Assembly (NCBI GenBank): GCA_030696345.1
Contig: JAUYSK010000008.1
Span: forward strand, 1-64,000
Length of the DNA stretch: 64,000 nucleotides
From: Azonexus sp.
GTDB taxonomy: Bacteria; Pseudomonadota; Gammaproteobacteria; Burkholderiales; Rhodocyclaceae
Direction of reading: 5' to 3'
The position numbers and the translations under genes are program-made. Shown piece by piece: positions 29,794 through 38,752 of the stretch. Under the pieces are notes generated by a model. It searched no databases. It was not told where the DNA came from and saw nothing but the letters and a program-made list of their open reading frames with translations. How positions within the stretch are numbered: the first letter of the stretch is position 1; the number at the start of each line of letters is the position of its first letter.

Positions 29794-30444
29794 TTATTTG
29801 CTCTCGGCCTTGACTTCTTCCTTGGCCGGTCCAGCCGGTTTTTCGCCGTGAGAAATTGCCACCGCGCCGTCGTTCTGCTTGCCAATGTGCTGGTCGATCG
29901 CCGGCAACTGGTGAGCAATGCCCTGGTGGCAGTCGATACAGGTCTTGCCTTCGGTAAAGGCTACCGGATGCATCCGTGCGGCGCGATTGCCCTGCTCGGT
30001 GTAGTCCATGTAGTCGTAGCTGTGGCAGTTACGGCACTCCTGCGAGTCGTTCGCTTTCATCCGCTTCCACTCATTCTGGGCGAGTTGCGCACGCTTGGCG
30101 TTGAACTTCTCGGGCGTATCGATCGTACCCAGTATCTTGTGGAATACCTCGTTGGATGCCTGGATCTTGCGGATCATCTTCGGGCCCCATTCCTTGGGCA
30201 CATGGCAATCCGGACAGGTGGCGCGGACCCCCGTGCGGTTGGTGTAGTGCACCGTGTTCTGGTATTCCCGGAAGACGTTTTCCTCCATTTCGTGACAGGA
30301 AATACAGAAGGCCTCCTTGTTGGTTGCCTCCAGCGCCCAGTTGAAACCGCCCCAGAAGACGATACCGGCAATAAACAGCAGCAGTACCGTTGCCAGTCCG
30401 ATGCGCTTGACCCATGCGGGCGTGAATTTTTCGAGACTCATCAT
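29794..30444 (-). CDS. napC: Tetraheme quinol dehydrogenase NapC
   Basis: 216 residues. Membrane-anchored NapC/NirT cytochrome that takes electrons from quinol and passes them to NapB/NapA. One N-terminal transmembrane helix ([20 protein letters not shown]), then four CxxCH sites: CISCH, CPDCH, CRNCH and CIDCH. The family sequence [18 protein letters not shown] is clear. The C-terminus is charged. The start overlaps napB by four bases; the first two codons are both Met. Confidence 0.95.
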   Translation of the reverse strand: MMSLEKFTPAWVKRIGLATVLLLFIAGIVFWGGFNWALEATNKEAFCISCHEMEENVFREYQNTVHYTNRTGVRATCPDCHVPKEWGPKMIRKIQASNEVFHKILGTIDTPEKFNAKRAQLAQNEWKRMKANDSQECRNCHSYDYMDYTEQGNRAARMHPVAFTEGKTCIDCHQGIAHQLPAIDQHIGKQNDGAVAISHGEKPAGPAKEEVKAESK

Positions 30445-30884
30445 TCCCCCTTCTTGGCAGCCGGTTTATAGGTATTGGCGACGAGCGGCTTGGCGTCGAA
30501 CTGCGGCACATGGCACTGCATGCAGAAATAGCGGCGGGGCGAGATATTGGTCTGTTTCTTGTCCTCCCGATCCAGATAGTGCGACTTGGCGACCAGCGTT
30601 GCCCCGGTTTCCTGGGCACGCTCCTTGGAGTGGCAGTCCATGCACTTGTTGAAGTTCTGGGTGATGTTGTAGCCCTTGATGCTGTGCGGGATCAACGGTG
30701 GCTGTTTCTGAAAATTGCGAGGAATAGTGTCTTGGTCCTTTTCCGGCCGGAACATGTCAATCTTGGAATTCCCCTCGATTGTCACGTTGCCGATTTCATT
30801 GACCAGCTTTTCCTGCGCGCCAACGCCACCAACTCCCGAGAGGAGTACAGCAACCGCCAACGCCAGAGCAGGGATAAATCTCAT
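30441..30884 (-). CDS. napB: Periplasmic nitrate reductase diheme subunit NapB
   Basis: 147 residues. Signal peptide ([21 protein letters not shown]), then two heme-binding motifs, CMDCHSKE and CMQCHVPQ. The conserved [13 protein letters not shown] stretch and axial His residues are present. It transfers electrons from NapC to NapA in the periplasm. The start follows AGGTAAGAAACC, and a GNRA-type hairpin lies in the gap from napA. Confidence 0.95.
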   Translation of the reverse strand: MRFIPALALAVAVLLSGVGGVGAQEKLVNEIGNVTIEGNSKIDMFRPEKDQDTIPRNFQKQPPLIPHSIKGYNITQNFNKCMDCHSKERAQETGATLVAKSHYLDREDKKQTNISPRRYFCMQCHVPQFDAKPLVANTYKPAAKKGE

Positions 30885-30904
30885 GGTTTCTTACCTCCGA
30901 TGGA

Positions 30905-30924
30905 CGGCTGGATTGCTCCAGCCG
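30905..30924 (-). other. Intercistronic hairpin between napA and napB
   Basis: CGGCTGGA-GCAA-TCCAGCCG on the minus strand is a perfect 8-bp stem closed by a GNRA-type (GCAA) tetraloop. There is no T run, so it is more likely an mRNA-stability or processing element than a terminator. Confidence 0.6.
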
Positions 30925-30957
30925 TTTATTCGCTTATTTATTTGGCGTTACTCGGCC

Positions 30958-33471
30958 TCAGACCCGGGTCACCTTGACAGCACACTTCTTGTAGTCGGTT
31001 TCTTTCGAAATCGGGCAAGTCGCATCCAGCGTCAGCTTGTTGACCAGGCGGCCAGCATCGAAGAAAGGAATGAAGACCAGGCCGCGCGGCGGCTTGTTGC
31101 GCCCCCGTGTTTCGACACGCAACTGGATTTCGCCCCGGCGTGAAGCCACCTTGACCTCCATGCCACGCTGCAGACCACGCGCCTTGGCATCGTCCGGGTG
31201 CATGAAGACCACGGCATCCGGGAAGGACTTGTAAAGCTCGGGGACACGACGCGTCATGGTGCCGGTATGCCAGTGCTCAAGAACACGACCGGTAGACATC
31301 CACATGTCGAACTCCTTGTCCGGTGACTCGGCTGGCGGCTGATAGGGAAGCGCAAAAATTACCGCCTTGCCATCCTTGTGACCATAAAACTTAACGCCTT
31401 CACCTTTCTTGACATAGGGGTCGTAGCCTTCGCGGAAGCGCCAGAGCGTCTCCTTGCCATCAACCACCGGCCAGCGCAGGCCGCGCGACTGATGATAGGT
31501 CTCGAACGAAGCCAGATCGTGAGCATGGCCACGACCAAAAGCGGCGTATTCCTCGAACAGGCCTTTTTGCGCGTAGAAGCCGAGCAACTTGGCTTCGTCG
31601 TTATCGAAGCCAGCCTGAATTTCCGTTACCTTGAACTTGTTGACCACACCATTGGCAAAGAGCACGTCGTACATGGTCTTGCCCTTCAGCTTCGGCGCCT
31701 TGGCCAGCAACTCTTCCGGCCAGACTTCTTCCATCTTGAAACGCTTGGCGAATTCGATCAGTTGCCAGAGATCGGAGCGCGACTCGCCCGGCCCCTTGAC
31801 CTGCTGCCGCCAGAACTGGGTACGCCGCTCGGCATTGCCGTAGGCGCCTTCCTTCTCGACCCACATTGAAGTCGGCAGGATCAGGTCAGCCGCCATCGCC
31901 GAGACCGTTGGATACGGATCGGAAACAACGATGAAGTTCTCCGGCTTGCGCCAGCCCGGATAGAGCTCTTCGTTGATGTTCGGACCGGCCTGCATATTGT
32001 TATTGCACTGCTGCCAGTAGAAATTGACCTTGCCGTCCTTCATCGCCCTCGCCATGGCAACCGCATGGAAACCGACCTTGTCGGGAATCGTGCCATCGGG
32101 CAGCCCCCAGAGTTCTTCGGTGTGCTTGCGGTGTTCCGGATTGGTGACAACCATGTCGGCCGGCAGGCGGTGCGAGAAAGTGCCGACTTCGCGCGCCGTG
32201 CCGCAGGCTGACGGCTGGCCGGTCAACGAGAACGGGCTGTTGCCCGGCTCGGAAATCTTGCCGGTCAGCAAGTGGATGTTATAGACAAGGTTGTTGGCCC
32301 AGGTGCCACGGGTATGCTGGTTGAAGCCCATGGTCCAGAACGACGTGACCTTGATCTTCGGATCGGCATACAGTTCGGCCAGTGACTTGAGGTCTTTAAC
32401 CGACACGCCGGAAAGCTTGGAGACTTTCTCGGCGGTGTATTCGGCGACGAACTTCTTGTATTCGTCGAAGGTGATCGCTTCGGACTTGCCGGTATCGCCC
32501 TTCGGCTTGCCGTCAGCGCCCGGATAACCGTTGCTGGTCGCATCCTTTTCCAGCGCATGCGTCGGACGCAGGCCGTAGCCGATGTCGGTGGCGCTCTTCT
32601 TGAAATTGATGTTCTTGTCGATGAAGGCCTGATTCACCTTGCCGTTCTGGATGATGTAATTGGCGATGTAATTGAGAATCGCCAGATCCGTCTGCGGCGC
32701 GAAAATCATCGGGATGTCGGCCAGCTCGTAGGAGCGGTGCTCGAAGGTCGAGAGCACGGCCACCTTGACGTTCTTGCTGGACAACTTGCGGTCAGTGATG
32801 CGCGTCCACAAAATCGGGTGCATCTCGGCCATGTTCGAGCCCCACAGCACAAAGGCGTCGGCATGCTCGATGTCGTCGTAGCAACCCATCGGCTCGTCGA
32901 TACCGAAGGTGCGCATGAAACCGGCAACGGCGGAAGCCATGCAGTGACGGGCATTGGGATCAAGGTTGTTGGTGCGGAAGCCAGCCTTCATCAGCTTGGC
33001 GGCGGCATAGCCTTCCCAGACCGTCCACTGGCCGGAACCGAACATCGCCAGGCCGTTCGGCCCCTTGGCCTTGAGCGTCGCCTTGACCTTCTCTTCCATG
33101 ATGTCGAAGGCCTGCTTCCACGAGACCGGCGCGAAATCGCCGTTCTTGTCGAACTTGCCGTCCTTCATGCGCAGCATCGGCGTCTTCAGACGGTCGGCGC
33201 CATACATGATCTTCGACAGGAAATATCCCTTGATACAGTTCAGGCCACGATTGACCGGCGCATCCGGGTCGCCCTGAGTGGCCACCACACGACCATCCTG
33301 CGTTCCAACCAGAACGCTGCAGCCGGTACCACAGAAGCGACAGGGCGCCTTATCCCAACGAATCTCGTCCTTCTGCGGTGCTGCGATGGCGCTGGCACCA
33401 GGCAGCCCGGCTGCCGAAATGGCCGCCGCCGCTGCGTTGGCCTTGATGAAATCACGTCGATTAAGATTCAC
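30958..33471 (-). CDS. napA: Periplasmic nitrate reductase catalytic subunit NapA
   Basis: 837 residues. Reduces nitrate to nitrite in the periplasm with a bis-molybdopterin guanine dinucleotide cofactor. Twin-arginine signal [13 protein letters not shown] at the N-terminus, then the 4Fe-4S motif CRFCGTGC with its fourth Cys in [10 protein letters not shown]. The Mo-ligand Cys is in [17 protein letters not shown] (about residue 178). The C-terminal cofactor-binding region includes [21 protein letters not shown]. It overlaps napD by four bases. Confidence 0.97.
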   Translation of the reverse strand: MNLNRRDFIKANAAAAAISAAGLPGASAIAAPQKDEIRWDKAPCRFCGTGCSVLVGTQDGRVVATQGDPDAPVNRGLNCIKGYFLSKIMYGADRLKTPMLRMKDGKFDKNGDFAPVSWKQAFDIMEEKVKATLKAKGPNGLAMFGSGQWTVWEGYAAAKLMKAGFRTNNLDPNARHCMASAVAGFMRTFGIDEPMGCYDDIEHADAFVLWGSNMAEMHPILWTRITDRKLSSKNVKVAVLSTFEHRSYELADIPMIFAPQTDLAILNYIANYIIQNGKVNQAFIDKNINFKKSATDIGYGLRPTHALEKDATSNGYPGADGKPKGDTGKSEAITFDEYKKFVAEYTAEKVSKLSGVSVKDLKSLAELYADPKIKVTSFWTMGFNQHTRGTWANNLVYNIHLLTGKISEPGNSPFSLTGQPSACGTAREVGTFSHRLPADMVVTNPEHRKHTEELWGLPDGTIPDKVGFHAVAMARAMKDGKVNFYWQQCNNNMQAGPNINEELYPGWRKPENFIVVSDPYPTVSAMAADLILPTSMWVEKEGAYGNAERRTQFWRQQVKGPGESRSDLWQLIEFAKRFKMEEVWPEELLAKAPKLKGKTMYDVLFANGVVNKFKVTEIQAGFDNDEAKLLGFYAQKGLFEEYAAFGRGHAHDLASFETYHQSRGLRWPVVDGKETLWRFREGYDPYVKKGEGVKFYGHKDGKAVIFALPYQPPAESPDKEFDMWMSTGRVLEHWHTGTMTRRVPELYKSFPDAVVFMHPDDAKARGLQRGMEVKVASRRGEIQLRVETRGRNKPPRGLVFIPFFDAGRLVNKLTLDATCPISKETDYKKCAVKVTRV

Positions 33472-33725
33472 GACTCTACCTCCTCGGTATCTGACTCGCT
33501 GCCGCTGTATTGATAAACCATGGCTACCGATGCGACGCCGGGAACACCATGCAAGGCCACATAACTATCTGCAGCCGAATTCGTATCGTCGTCTTCCAGC
33601 GTGACGACCACCTTTCCTTCCGGAGTACGGGCATGAATTTCTACCCCCGGCAACTGGAGCAACGCTTCGCAGGCCTCTTCGAGACGCGCTGGCGCTATGT
33701 ACAAAATGGCACTGGAAATGTTCAT
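33468..33725 (-). CDS. napD: NapD, Tat-signal chaperone for NapA
   Basis: 85 residues from ATG 33723-33725 ([17 protein letters not shown]). Small cytoplasmic ferredoxin-like protein that binds the NapA twin-arginine signal and holds it until the cofactor is inserted. The core [23 protein letters not shown] and [14 protein letters not shown] match the family. First gene of the operon, with GGAGG ten bases upstream. The operon lacks napE, napF, napG and napH. Confidence 0.9.
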   Translation of the reverse strand: MNISSAILYIAPARLEEACEALLQLPGVEIHARTPEGKVVVTLEDDDTNSAADSYVALHGVPGVASVAMVYQYSGSESDTEEVES

Positions 33726-33803
33726 CCGGCCTAATCCTCCCGAAACATCCGCACACAATACTTTCTACGGATGGCAATGATCCTGATCCTACGCTCTCCA
33801 AAC

Positions 33804-33817
33804 TTGATTTGTATCAA
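33804..33817 (-). promoter_or_regulatory. Perfect FNR/ANR box upstream of napDABC
   Basis: TTGAT-TTGT-ATCAA, an exact palindromic FNR-type site, 79 bp upstream of the napD start. If it sits at the class II position (-41.5) transcription would start near 33769 on the minus strand. No strong -10 is visible there, as is common for activator-dependent promoters. The site is 209 bp from ahpC and so is less likely to serve it. Confidence 0.8.
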
Positions 33818-33864
33818 CCACATACCTCTGACAATCCACCCCTAGACCCGACGAACTACTCTCG

Positions 33865-33882
33865 CTAGTTCCTTTTAACTAG
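33865..33882. repeat. Inverted repeat upstream of ahpC
   Basis: CTAGTT-CCTTTT-AACTAG, a 6-bp perfect inverted repeat about 145 bp before ahpC. It could be a regulator half-site pair; no known consensus is matched. Confidence 0.35.
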
Positions 33883-33949
33883 TCGCCAGCTGCAGGCACG
33901 CCCACAGCACAGATCGAAATAGCCAATTGCTATCCATGGAATACAAGCA

Positions 33950-33967
33950 ATCAATTAGATCAATTAG
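33950..33967. repeat. Tandem 9-bp repeat upstream of ahpC
   Basis: ATCAATTAG occurs twice head to tail, about 60 bp before the ahpC ATG, in an AT-rich segment likely to be the ahpC promoter region. Confidence 0.4.
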
Positions 33968-34025
33968 CCCACAAGCCCCATGATGGCGTTGTGTTCAATT
34001 TCCAACACCCACTCAGGAGAAAACA

Positions 34026-34589
34026 ATGTCGCTTATCAACACCCAGGTTCAACCGTTCAAGGCCCAGGCTTTCCACAATGGCAAGTTCATCGAAGTCACC
34101 GAAGCCAGCCTGAAGGGCAAGTGGTCGGTCGTGATCTTCATGCCGGCCGCCTTCACCTTCAACTGCCCGACCGAAATCGAGGATGCTGCCAACAACTACG
34201 CCGAATTCCAGAAGGCTGGCGCCGAGGTTTACATCGTCACTACCGACACCCATTTCTCGCACAAGGTCTGGCACGAAACCTCCCCGGCTGTTGGCAAGTC
34301 GCAGTTCCCGCTGATCGGCGACCCGACCCACCAGCTGACCCGCGCCTTCGACGTGCATATCGATGAAGAAGGTCTGGCCCTGCGCGGCACTTTCGTCATC
34401 AATCCGGACGGCATCATCAAGACCGTTGAAATCCACTCCAACGAAATCGCCCGTGACGTCTCCGAAACCCTGCGCAAGCTGAAGGCCGCCCAGTACACCG
34501 CCTCCCACCCGGGTGAAGTCTGCCCGGCCAAGTGGAAGGAAGGCGAAGCCACGTTGGCTCCGTCGCTGGACCTCGTTGGCAAGATCTAA
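34026..34589 (+). CDS. ahpC: Alkyl hydroperoxide reductase subunit C (2-Cys peroxiredoxin)
   Basis: 187 residues. Reduces H2O2 and organic peroxides. Peroxidatic Cys in FTFNCPTEIEDAA (about residue 47), with the Thr and Arg of the active site nearby, and resolving Cys in HPGEVCPAKW (about residue 165). The active-site preface reads MPAAFTFNCPTE instead of the more usual YPADFTFVCPTE. It is recycled by AhpF, encoded 113 bp downstream. CAGGAG lies eight bases upstream of the start. Confidence 0.97.
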   Translation: MSLINTQVQPFKAQAFHNGKFIEVTEASLKGKWSVVIFMPAAFTFNCPTEIEDAANNYAEFQKAGAEVYIVTTDTHFSHKVWHETSPAVGKSQFPLIGDPTHQLTRAFDVHIDEEGLALRGTFVINPDGIIKTVEIHSNEIARDVSETLRKLKAAQYTASHPGEVCPAKWKEGEATLAPSLDLVGKI

Positions 34590-34607
34590 CTAGCTGATAG
34601 TTTTCAG

Positions 34608-34633
34608 GATCGAGTGGTGATCGCCACTCGATC
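34608..34633 (+). other. Hairpin in the ahpC-ahpF gap
   Basis: GATCGAGTGG-TGATCG-CCACTCGATC, a perfect 10-bp stem with six-base loop, 18 bp after the ahpC stop. The following ATTCGGATTTC is a weak T run. Likely a partial terminator or an RNA-stability element that lets ahpC exceed ahpF. Confidence 0.65.
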
Positions 34634-34648
34634 ATTCGGATTTCAGCC

Positions 34649-34674
34649 AAATGCTGCGGTCGACCGCAGCATTT
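34649..34674. repeat. 26-bp perfect palindrome upstream of ahpF
   Basis: Arms AAATGCTGCGGTC and GACCGCAGCATTT meet with no spacer at the central GTCGAC, 28 bp before the ahpF ATG. Perfect dyads this long are either strong hairpins or operators. It is the second dyad in a 113-bp gap. Confidence 0.7.
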
Positions 34675-34702
34675 CAGTGAAATTCAGCTCAGGGAGAACA
34701 AC

Positions 34703-36256
34703 ATGCTCGACAACAACATCAAGGCCCAACTCAAGGCCTATCTCGAAAAATTGCAACGCCCGATTGAACTCGTCGCCTCGCTCGACAACAGCGCCAAGGC
34801 GCAGGAAATGCGCGGTTTGCTGGTCGATATCGCGGAACTCTCGCCCAAGGTCGGCCTGCGCGAAGATGGCACCGCCACCTTGCGCCCGTCCTTCGCCATC
34901 GGCCAGCCCGGCGAGGCTCCGCGCATCACCTTCGCCGGCATCCCGATGGGCCACGAATTCACCTCGCTCGTCCTCGCCCTGCTGCAGACCGGCGGCCATC
35001 CGCCCAAGGTCGATGCATCGGTGATCGAGGCGATCAAAGCCCTGCCCGGCACCTTCAATTTCGAGACCTTCATCTCGCTGTCCTGCCACAACTGCCCGGA
35101 CGTCGTGCAGGCGCTCAACCTCATGGCCGTGCTCAACCCCGGCGTGACGAGCACGATGATCGACGGCGGCATGTTCCAAGGCGAAGTGGAGCGGCGCAAG
35201 ATCATGGCCGTGCCAACCGTCCTCCTGAACGACGCCGAGTTTGGCGCCGGCCGGATGACGATTGAAGAAATCATCGCCAAGCTCGACACCGGCGCCGCCG
35301 CCCGCGATGCTGAAAAGATCAACGCCAAGGAAGCCTACGACGTGCTCATCGTCGGCGGCGGCCCGGCTGGCGCTGCGGCAGCCATCTACGCCGCTCGCAA
35401 GGGCATCCGCACGGGCCTGCTGGCCGAACGTTTCGGCGGCCAGGTCATGGATACGCTGGCCATCGAGAACTTCATTTCCGTCAAGGCCACGGACGGCCCC
35501 AATCTCGTCATGGGCCTCGAAGAGCACGTCAAGGACTACGACGTCGATGTGATGAACCTGCAGCGCGCAACGCAACTGACGCCCGGCGACCTCATCGAGA
35601 TCAAGCTTGAAAACGGTGCCTCGGTGAAAAGCAAATCCGTCATCCTCGCCACCGGCGCCCGCTGGCGCGAAATGAACGTACCCGGCGAGCAGCAATACCG
35701 CGGCAAAGGAGTCGCCTACTGCCCGCACTGCGATGGCCCGCTGTTCAAGGGCAAGCGCGTCGCCGTCATCGGCGGCGGCAACTCCGGTGTCGAAGCAGCG
35801 ATCGACCTTGCCGGCATCGTCGGCCATGTCACGCTGCTCGAATTCGACGGCCAGTTGCGCGCCGACGCCGTGCTGCAGAAAAAGCTGCACAGCCTGCCCA
35901 ACGTAACGGTCATCGTCAAAGCCCTATCGACCGAAGTCACCGGCAACGGCGAGAAGGTCAACGGCCTGATCTACAAGGATCGCGACACGAACGAGATTAA
36001 GCGTATCGAACTCGAAGGGATATTCGTCCAGATCGGCCTGCTGCCGAACACCGACTGGCTGAAAGCTGCGGTCAACCTGTCAAATCGGGGCGAAATCGAA
36101 ATTGACGCCAAGGGCCAGACCTCAGTACCCGGCGTCTTCGCCGCCGGCGACTGCACGACCGCGCCCTACAAGCAGATCATCATCGCCATGGGTGCCGGCG
36201 CAACGGCTTCGTTGAGCGCGTTCGACCACCTGATCCGGACATCGGCCCCGGCCTGA
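34703..36256 (+). CDS. ahpF: Alkyl hydroperoxide reductase subunit F
   Basis: 517 residues. NADH-dependent flavoprotein disulfide reductase that recycles AhpC. The N-terminal tandem thioredoxin-like region holds the redox CHNC in [14 protein letters not shown]. The FAD loop is [21 protein letters not shown] (about residue 215). The second redox pair CPHC is in [15 protein letters not shown], and the NAD loop is [18 protein letters not shown]. The C-terminal [21 protein letters not shown] closes the FAD site. CAGGGAG precedes the start. Confidence 0.97.
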   Translation: MLDNNIKAQLKAYLEKLQRPIELVASLDNSAKAQEMRGLLVDIAELSPKVGLREDGTATLRPSFAIGQPGEAPRITFAGIPMGHEFTSLVLALLQTGGHPPKVDASVIEAIKALPGTFNFETFISLSCHNCPDVVQALNLMAVLNPGVTSTMIDGGMFQGEVERRKIMAVPTVLLNDAEFGAGRMTIEEIIAKLDTGAAARDAEKINAKEAYDVLIVGGGPAGAAAAIYAARKGIRTGLLAERFGGQVMDTLAIENFISVKATDGPNLVMGLEEHVKDYDVDVMNLQRATQLTPGDLIEIKLENGASVKSKSVILATGARWREMNVPGEQQYRGKGVAYCPHCDGPLFKGKRVAVIGGGNSGVEAAIDLAGIVGHVTLLEFDGQLRADAVLQKKLHSLPNVTVIVKALSTEVTGNGEKVNGLIYKDRDTNEIKRIELEGIFVQIGLLPNTDWLKAAVNLSNRGEIEIDAKGQTSVPGVFAAGDCTTAPYKQIIIAMGAGATASLSAFDHLIRTSAPA

Positions 36257-36277
36257 TTCTGGGGAGCATGAAAAACA

Positions 36278-36307
36278 AAAAGGCCAACCCGGGAGGGCTG
36301 GCCTTTT
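36278..36307. terminator. Bidirectional terminator after ahpF; ancestral terminator of tRNA-Met
   Basis: AAAAGGCCA and TGGCCTTTT form the outer stem, with CCC/GGG inside. T runs occur on both strands. It ends ahpF on the plus strand. On the minus strand it sits where the tRNA-Met transcript would have ended before the island inserted. Confidence 0.8.
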
Positions 36308-36310
36308 CAT

Positions 36311-36367
36311 TTGATTCTTTGGTGGTGATGGGCAGAATTGAACTGCCGACCTGTGGGTTATGAATCC
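36311..36367 (-). repeat. Left attachment-site repeat (displaced tRNA-Met 3' fragment)
   Basis: 57 bp identical to 48931-48987. It contains the tRNA-Met 3' part from within the anticodon stem through CCA on the minus strand (36320-36367), plus the ten bases after CCA. After this point the sequence leaves the tRNA, so this is a fragment, not a second tRNA gene. It lies just beyond the ahpF terminator and marks the left edge of the island. Confidence 0.93.
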
Positions 36368-36401
36368 CACGAACGCCTAATTATTGAGCAAATTGAGAAG
36401 C

Positions 36402-36504
36402 GTTGATAGTCGTTGATAAATTCCGTTTACTCAATATATAACAACAACTTAATTAGAATGCACGCATAGAACACCCTTTGGTCAGTGGTTGATATGTGTT
36501 GATT
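36402..36504 (+). repeat. Paired GTTGAT(A/T) repeats beside the integrase gene
   Basis: GTTGATA at 36402-36408, 36412-36418 and 36488-36494, and GTTGATT at 36498-36504: two pairs, each with exact 10-bp spacing, 86 bp apart. Repeats at helical spacing near att are typical of integrase arm-type or excisionase sites. The third copy contains the -35 of the integrase promoter. Confidence 0.65.
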
Positions 36505-36517
36505 GTCATCCTACAAT
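36489..36517 (+). promoter_or_regulatory. Integrase promoter
   Basis: TTGATA, 17-bp spacer, TACAAT: five of six consensus bases in each hexamer, 34 bp before the integrase ATG. The -35 lies within a GTTGATA repeat and the spacer contains the fourth repeat, so a protein bound to the repeats would block this promoter. Confidence 0.75.
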
Positions 36518-36539
36518 CTGAGTACACAGTGAGTACACA
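36515..36539 (+). repeat. 25-bp end repeat, left copy (tandem GAGTACACA)
   Basis: AATCT followed by two GAGTACACA units separated by GT (11-bp period). An identical 25-bp copy in the same orientation lies at 48861-48885 near the other end. Together with att they are probably arm-type recombinase sites. Confidence 0.75.
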
Positions 36540-36550
36540 GGGGTGCAATC

Positions 36551-37981
36551 ATGAGCAAGGCCAACCTCACAGCCGGTAGAGTTGAATCATTCAAGTGCGA
36601 AGGAAGTAGCCATGCCTACCTGTATGACACTCAAGTCAACGGGCTTGCAGTACGTGCGCTGCCAAGTGGGCGCAAAGCCTACATCTTGCAAGCCCGGTAT
36701 AACGGCAAAGTTATTCGAATAACGATTGGTGATGTGACAGCCTGGGGAATTGAAGAAGCACGCGACAAGAATGGGGAAATCATTCTTCCGGGCGCACGAC
36801 AGGAAGCACGCCGACTTCAAGCTGAAATCGACAAAGGCAACGACCCACGTGAACAGAAAGCCGAACGCATCGCAGAAGCCGAAGCAAAGCGAGAAGCAGC
36901 GCAACACACTGAGGCCCCGGCCCTGGATGCCTGGAAGGCATACATCGAAGCCCGTAAAGGCAAGTGGAGCGACAACCATCTTGCCGACCATGAGAACGTC
37001 GCCAAGGAAGGCGGAAAAAAGCGCACACGTGGCCGTCGCCCTGGCGAATCTGAATTTACACAGCCCGGCGCCTTACGCGGCTTGTTGCTGAAGCCTTTGT
37101 CTGCCATTGATGCTGACACAATGCGTGACTGGCTACAAAGCGAGGCGACACGTAGGCCAACTCACGCCCGACTTGCATTCGGCCTGCTCCGTGCCTTTCT
37201 GAACTGGTGCAGTGACCGCAAGGAATACCGGGATATGGTTCATGTCGATGCCTGCGCCGCTCGTATCGCCAAAGACACACTACCCAAAAAAGCAGCCAAG
37301 GACGACTGCCTGCAACGCCAACAATTGAAACCATGGTTTGAGAAAGTCAAAACCATCAATAACCCCGTGATTTCAACCTATCTCCAAGTTGCGCTGCTGA
37401 CAGGCGCGCGAAGGGAAGAGATTGCCGCTCTGCAATGGCTTGATGTGGATTTCAAGTGGAACACCATCAGGATGCACGACAAGGTTGACGGAGAGCGCAC
37501 AATCCCGCTCACGCCCTACGTCTCTGCCCTTCTCTCCAAACTCAAGCGAATTAACGACACCCCGCCCCCGAAGCATCGCATCTTGAACGGCAAAAAGATT
37601 GAGAATGACCTTGAGAACTGGAAACCACCCAAATGGGTATTTGCCAGCAAGACGGCAGAGTCAGGGCGCCTGCAAGAGCCACGCATACAGCACACAAAGG
37701 CTTGCTCTGCGGCCGAAATCACCGGACTAACTATTCACGGCCTACGCCGCTCCTTTGGCACCCTAGCTGAATGGGTTGAATGCCCGGCCGGTATCGTGGC
37801 GCAGATACAAGGCCACAAGCCAAGTGCAACTGCGGAGAAACATTACCGCGTTCGCCCTATTGACCTGTTGCGTATGTGGCACACAAAGATTGAGGCGTGG
37901 ATTCTGCGCGACGCAGGCATCAAGCAGCCGAAGGAAGGAAAATCAGAATTGCAGGCCGTGCCGACCAGCGCAACCGCCTAA
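36551..37981 (+). CDS. Tyrosine-type site-specific integrase
   Basis: 476 residues. An N-terminal arm-binding DUF4102-like domain (residues about 1-100: AYLYDTQVNGLAVRALPSG, RITIGDVTAWGIEEAR) is followed by a core-binding domain and a catalytic domain. Catalytic residues: Arg 287/288 (GARREE), His 396 and Arg 399 (HGLRRS), His 422 (QGHKPS) and Tyr 432 (KHYRVRP). The protein appears intact. It is the only recombinase in the island and should act on the tRNA-Met att sites. Its promoter overlaps DNA repeats that may be its own or an excisionase's binding sites. Confidence 0.95.
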   Translation: MSKANLTAGRVESFKCEGSSHAYLYDTQVNGLAVRALPSGRKAYILQARYNGKVIRITIGDVTAWGIEEARDKNGEIILPGARQEARRLQAEIDKGNDPREQKAERIAEAEAKREAAQHTEAPALDAWKAYIEARKGKWSDNHLADHENVAKEGGKKRTRGRRPGESEFTQPGALRGLLLKPLSAIDADTMRDWLQSEATRRPTHARLAFGLLRAFLNWCSDRKEYRDMVHVDACAARIAKDTLPKKAAKDDCLQRQQLKPWFEKVKTINNPVISTYLQVALLTGARREEIAALQWLDVDFKWNTIRMHDKVDGERTIPLTPYVSALLSKLKRINDTPPPKHRILNGKKIENDLENWKPPKWVFASKTAESGRLQEPRIQHTKACSAAEITGLTIHGLRRSFGTLAEWVECPAGIVAQIQGHKPSATAEKHYRVRPIDLLRMWHTKIEAWILRDAGIKQPKEGKSELQAVPTSATA

Positions 37982-38148
37982 TCAGTTCCCCTGCCAACGT
38001 AACAACTGATGTTCTTTCGTACAAAGGGCAGAAGGTTTGCACCACGAAGCAACTTGCTGAGTTCTATGAGTGCAGCGAGGACAATATTCAGGACAATTAC
38101 CTGAAGAACGCCGACCGTTTTATTGAAGGCGTACATTTTGTGAAACTT
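37981..38148 (+). pseudogene. ORF6N-domain phage antirepressor fragment
   Basis: Directly after the integrase stop, an open frame encodes LSYKGQKVCTTKQLAEFYEC, then SEDNIQDNYLKNADRFIEG and VHFVKL. This is the first half of an ORF6N DNA-binding domain as found in phage antirepressors. Likeness stops at 38148, where antisense sequence of another antirepressor domain begins. No ATG, GTG or TTG start lies between the integrase stop and the domain; the only upstream ATG (37897) is inside the integrase gene. I read it as a truncated remnant. Confidence 0.7.
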
Positions 38149-38424
38149 GGCCATCAGGCAGGCTTCGCGCTTCGGGAAGGTGTACATCGGGTTTTGCTTG
38201 CCGTTGCGGGCTTTGTAGTAGCCGGAAAAATTTCCGGCTACTGAAACACCCAGCACAATCGGCACCTTTTTCAGAAAGTCAGCGTGTTCCAGCCCGGCAA
38301 ATTCCTTGGACGGGAACCCGAAACCAGAATCTTCCGCCTGCTGCTTGCAGGCGTTTCGCTTCGCCGATTCAAAAACGACATACCGACTATTAGCCGGTAC
38401 GTGCCTGACAGAGCTGGCTAGCAA
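38149..38424 (-). pseudogene. Rha-family phage regulatory domain fragment, inverted
   Basis: On the minus strand the frame reads FPSKEFAGLEHADFLKKVP, IVLGVSVAGNFSGYYKA and RNGKQNPMYTFPKREACLMA, the start of a phage Rha regulatory domain. In intact members CLMA is followed by a Met-Ser-Tyr-Ser stretch. Here it abuts the inverted ORF6N fragment at 38148/38149 and continues as its antisense. The N-terminal part (ESAKRNACKQQAEDSGFG) is not conserved. The domain is therefore cut at the junction and probably non-functional. Confidence 0.65.
38218..38241. repeat. Palindrome copy 1 (GCCGGAAA / TTTCCGGC family)
   Basis: GTAGCCGGAAA-AA-TTTCCGGCTAC: an 11-bp perfect stem with a two-base centre, inside the Rha fragment. 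On the minus strand it encodes the AGNFSG stretch. Related dyads lie at 38953-38967 and 48781-48806. Confidence 0.75.
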
Positions 38425-38435
38425 TCAGCCAGCCC

Positions 38436-38687
38436 TCAGCTTCGGCGCCCGATACGGTTGAGTGCTTGAGCAAGTTCGCCAGAAATGGGCGATTGAAGAG
38501 GGTCAATGGATTCCAAATAGTCCTGTGCGGCGATGATTTCAGCCTGGGCTTTCGCGAGCAGGCATGCTGCCTCGCCATCAGCATGCTCAACCAAGCGCAT
38601 TGCGCTGGTGACGAGTAACAGAGCATCGGCAAGCTGGTTGAAAGAAACGTACGCAGCTTCGTTGGTCGTAAAATCTGATGCAGCCAT
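38436..38687 (-). CDS. Hypothetical island protein, helical
   Basis: 83 residues, strongly helical and Ala/Leu-rich: FNQLADALLLVTSAMRLVEH, then CLLAKAQAEIIAAQDYLESI. A good ribosome site, AGGGAG, lies six bases before the ATG at 38687. No named domain is recognised; short helical proteins of this kind are common in prophages. It is transcribed toward the Rha fragment. Confidence 0.65.
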   Translation of the reverse strand: MAASDFTTNEAAYVSFNQLADALLLVTSAMRLVEHADGEAACLLAKAQAEIIAAQDYLESIDPLQSPISGELAQALNRIGRRS

Positions 38688-38719
38688 GATGGACTCCCTA
38701 ATAGTCGGTCTGGTCAGAA

Positions 38720-38750
38720 GGCCTCAACGGTTGCCGCCGTTGGGGCTTTC
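38720..38750. terminator. Hairpin, probable intrinsic terminator
   Basis: GCCTCAACGG with CCGTTGGGGC around a six-base loop (one wobble), followed on the plus strand by TTTCGCTT. Both flanks are non-coding. Confidence 0.5.
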
Positions 38751-38752
38751 GC

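Noticed and set aside
32557..33513. 318-codon plus-strand frame
   Set aside because: Antisense of napA; residue mix typical of shadows.
36311..36367. Second tRNA-Met gene
   Set aside because: Only the 3' 48 nt are present; upstream sequence lacks the D arm and acceptor 5' strand. It is an attachment-site remnant.
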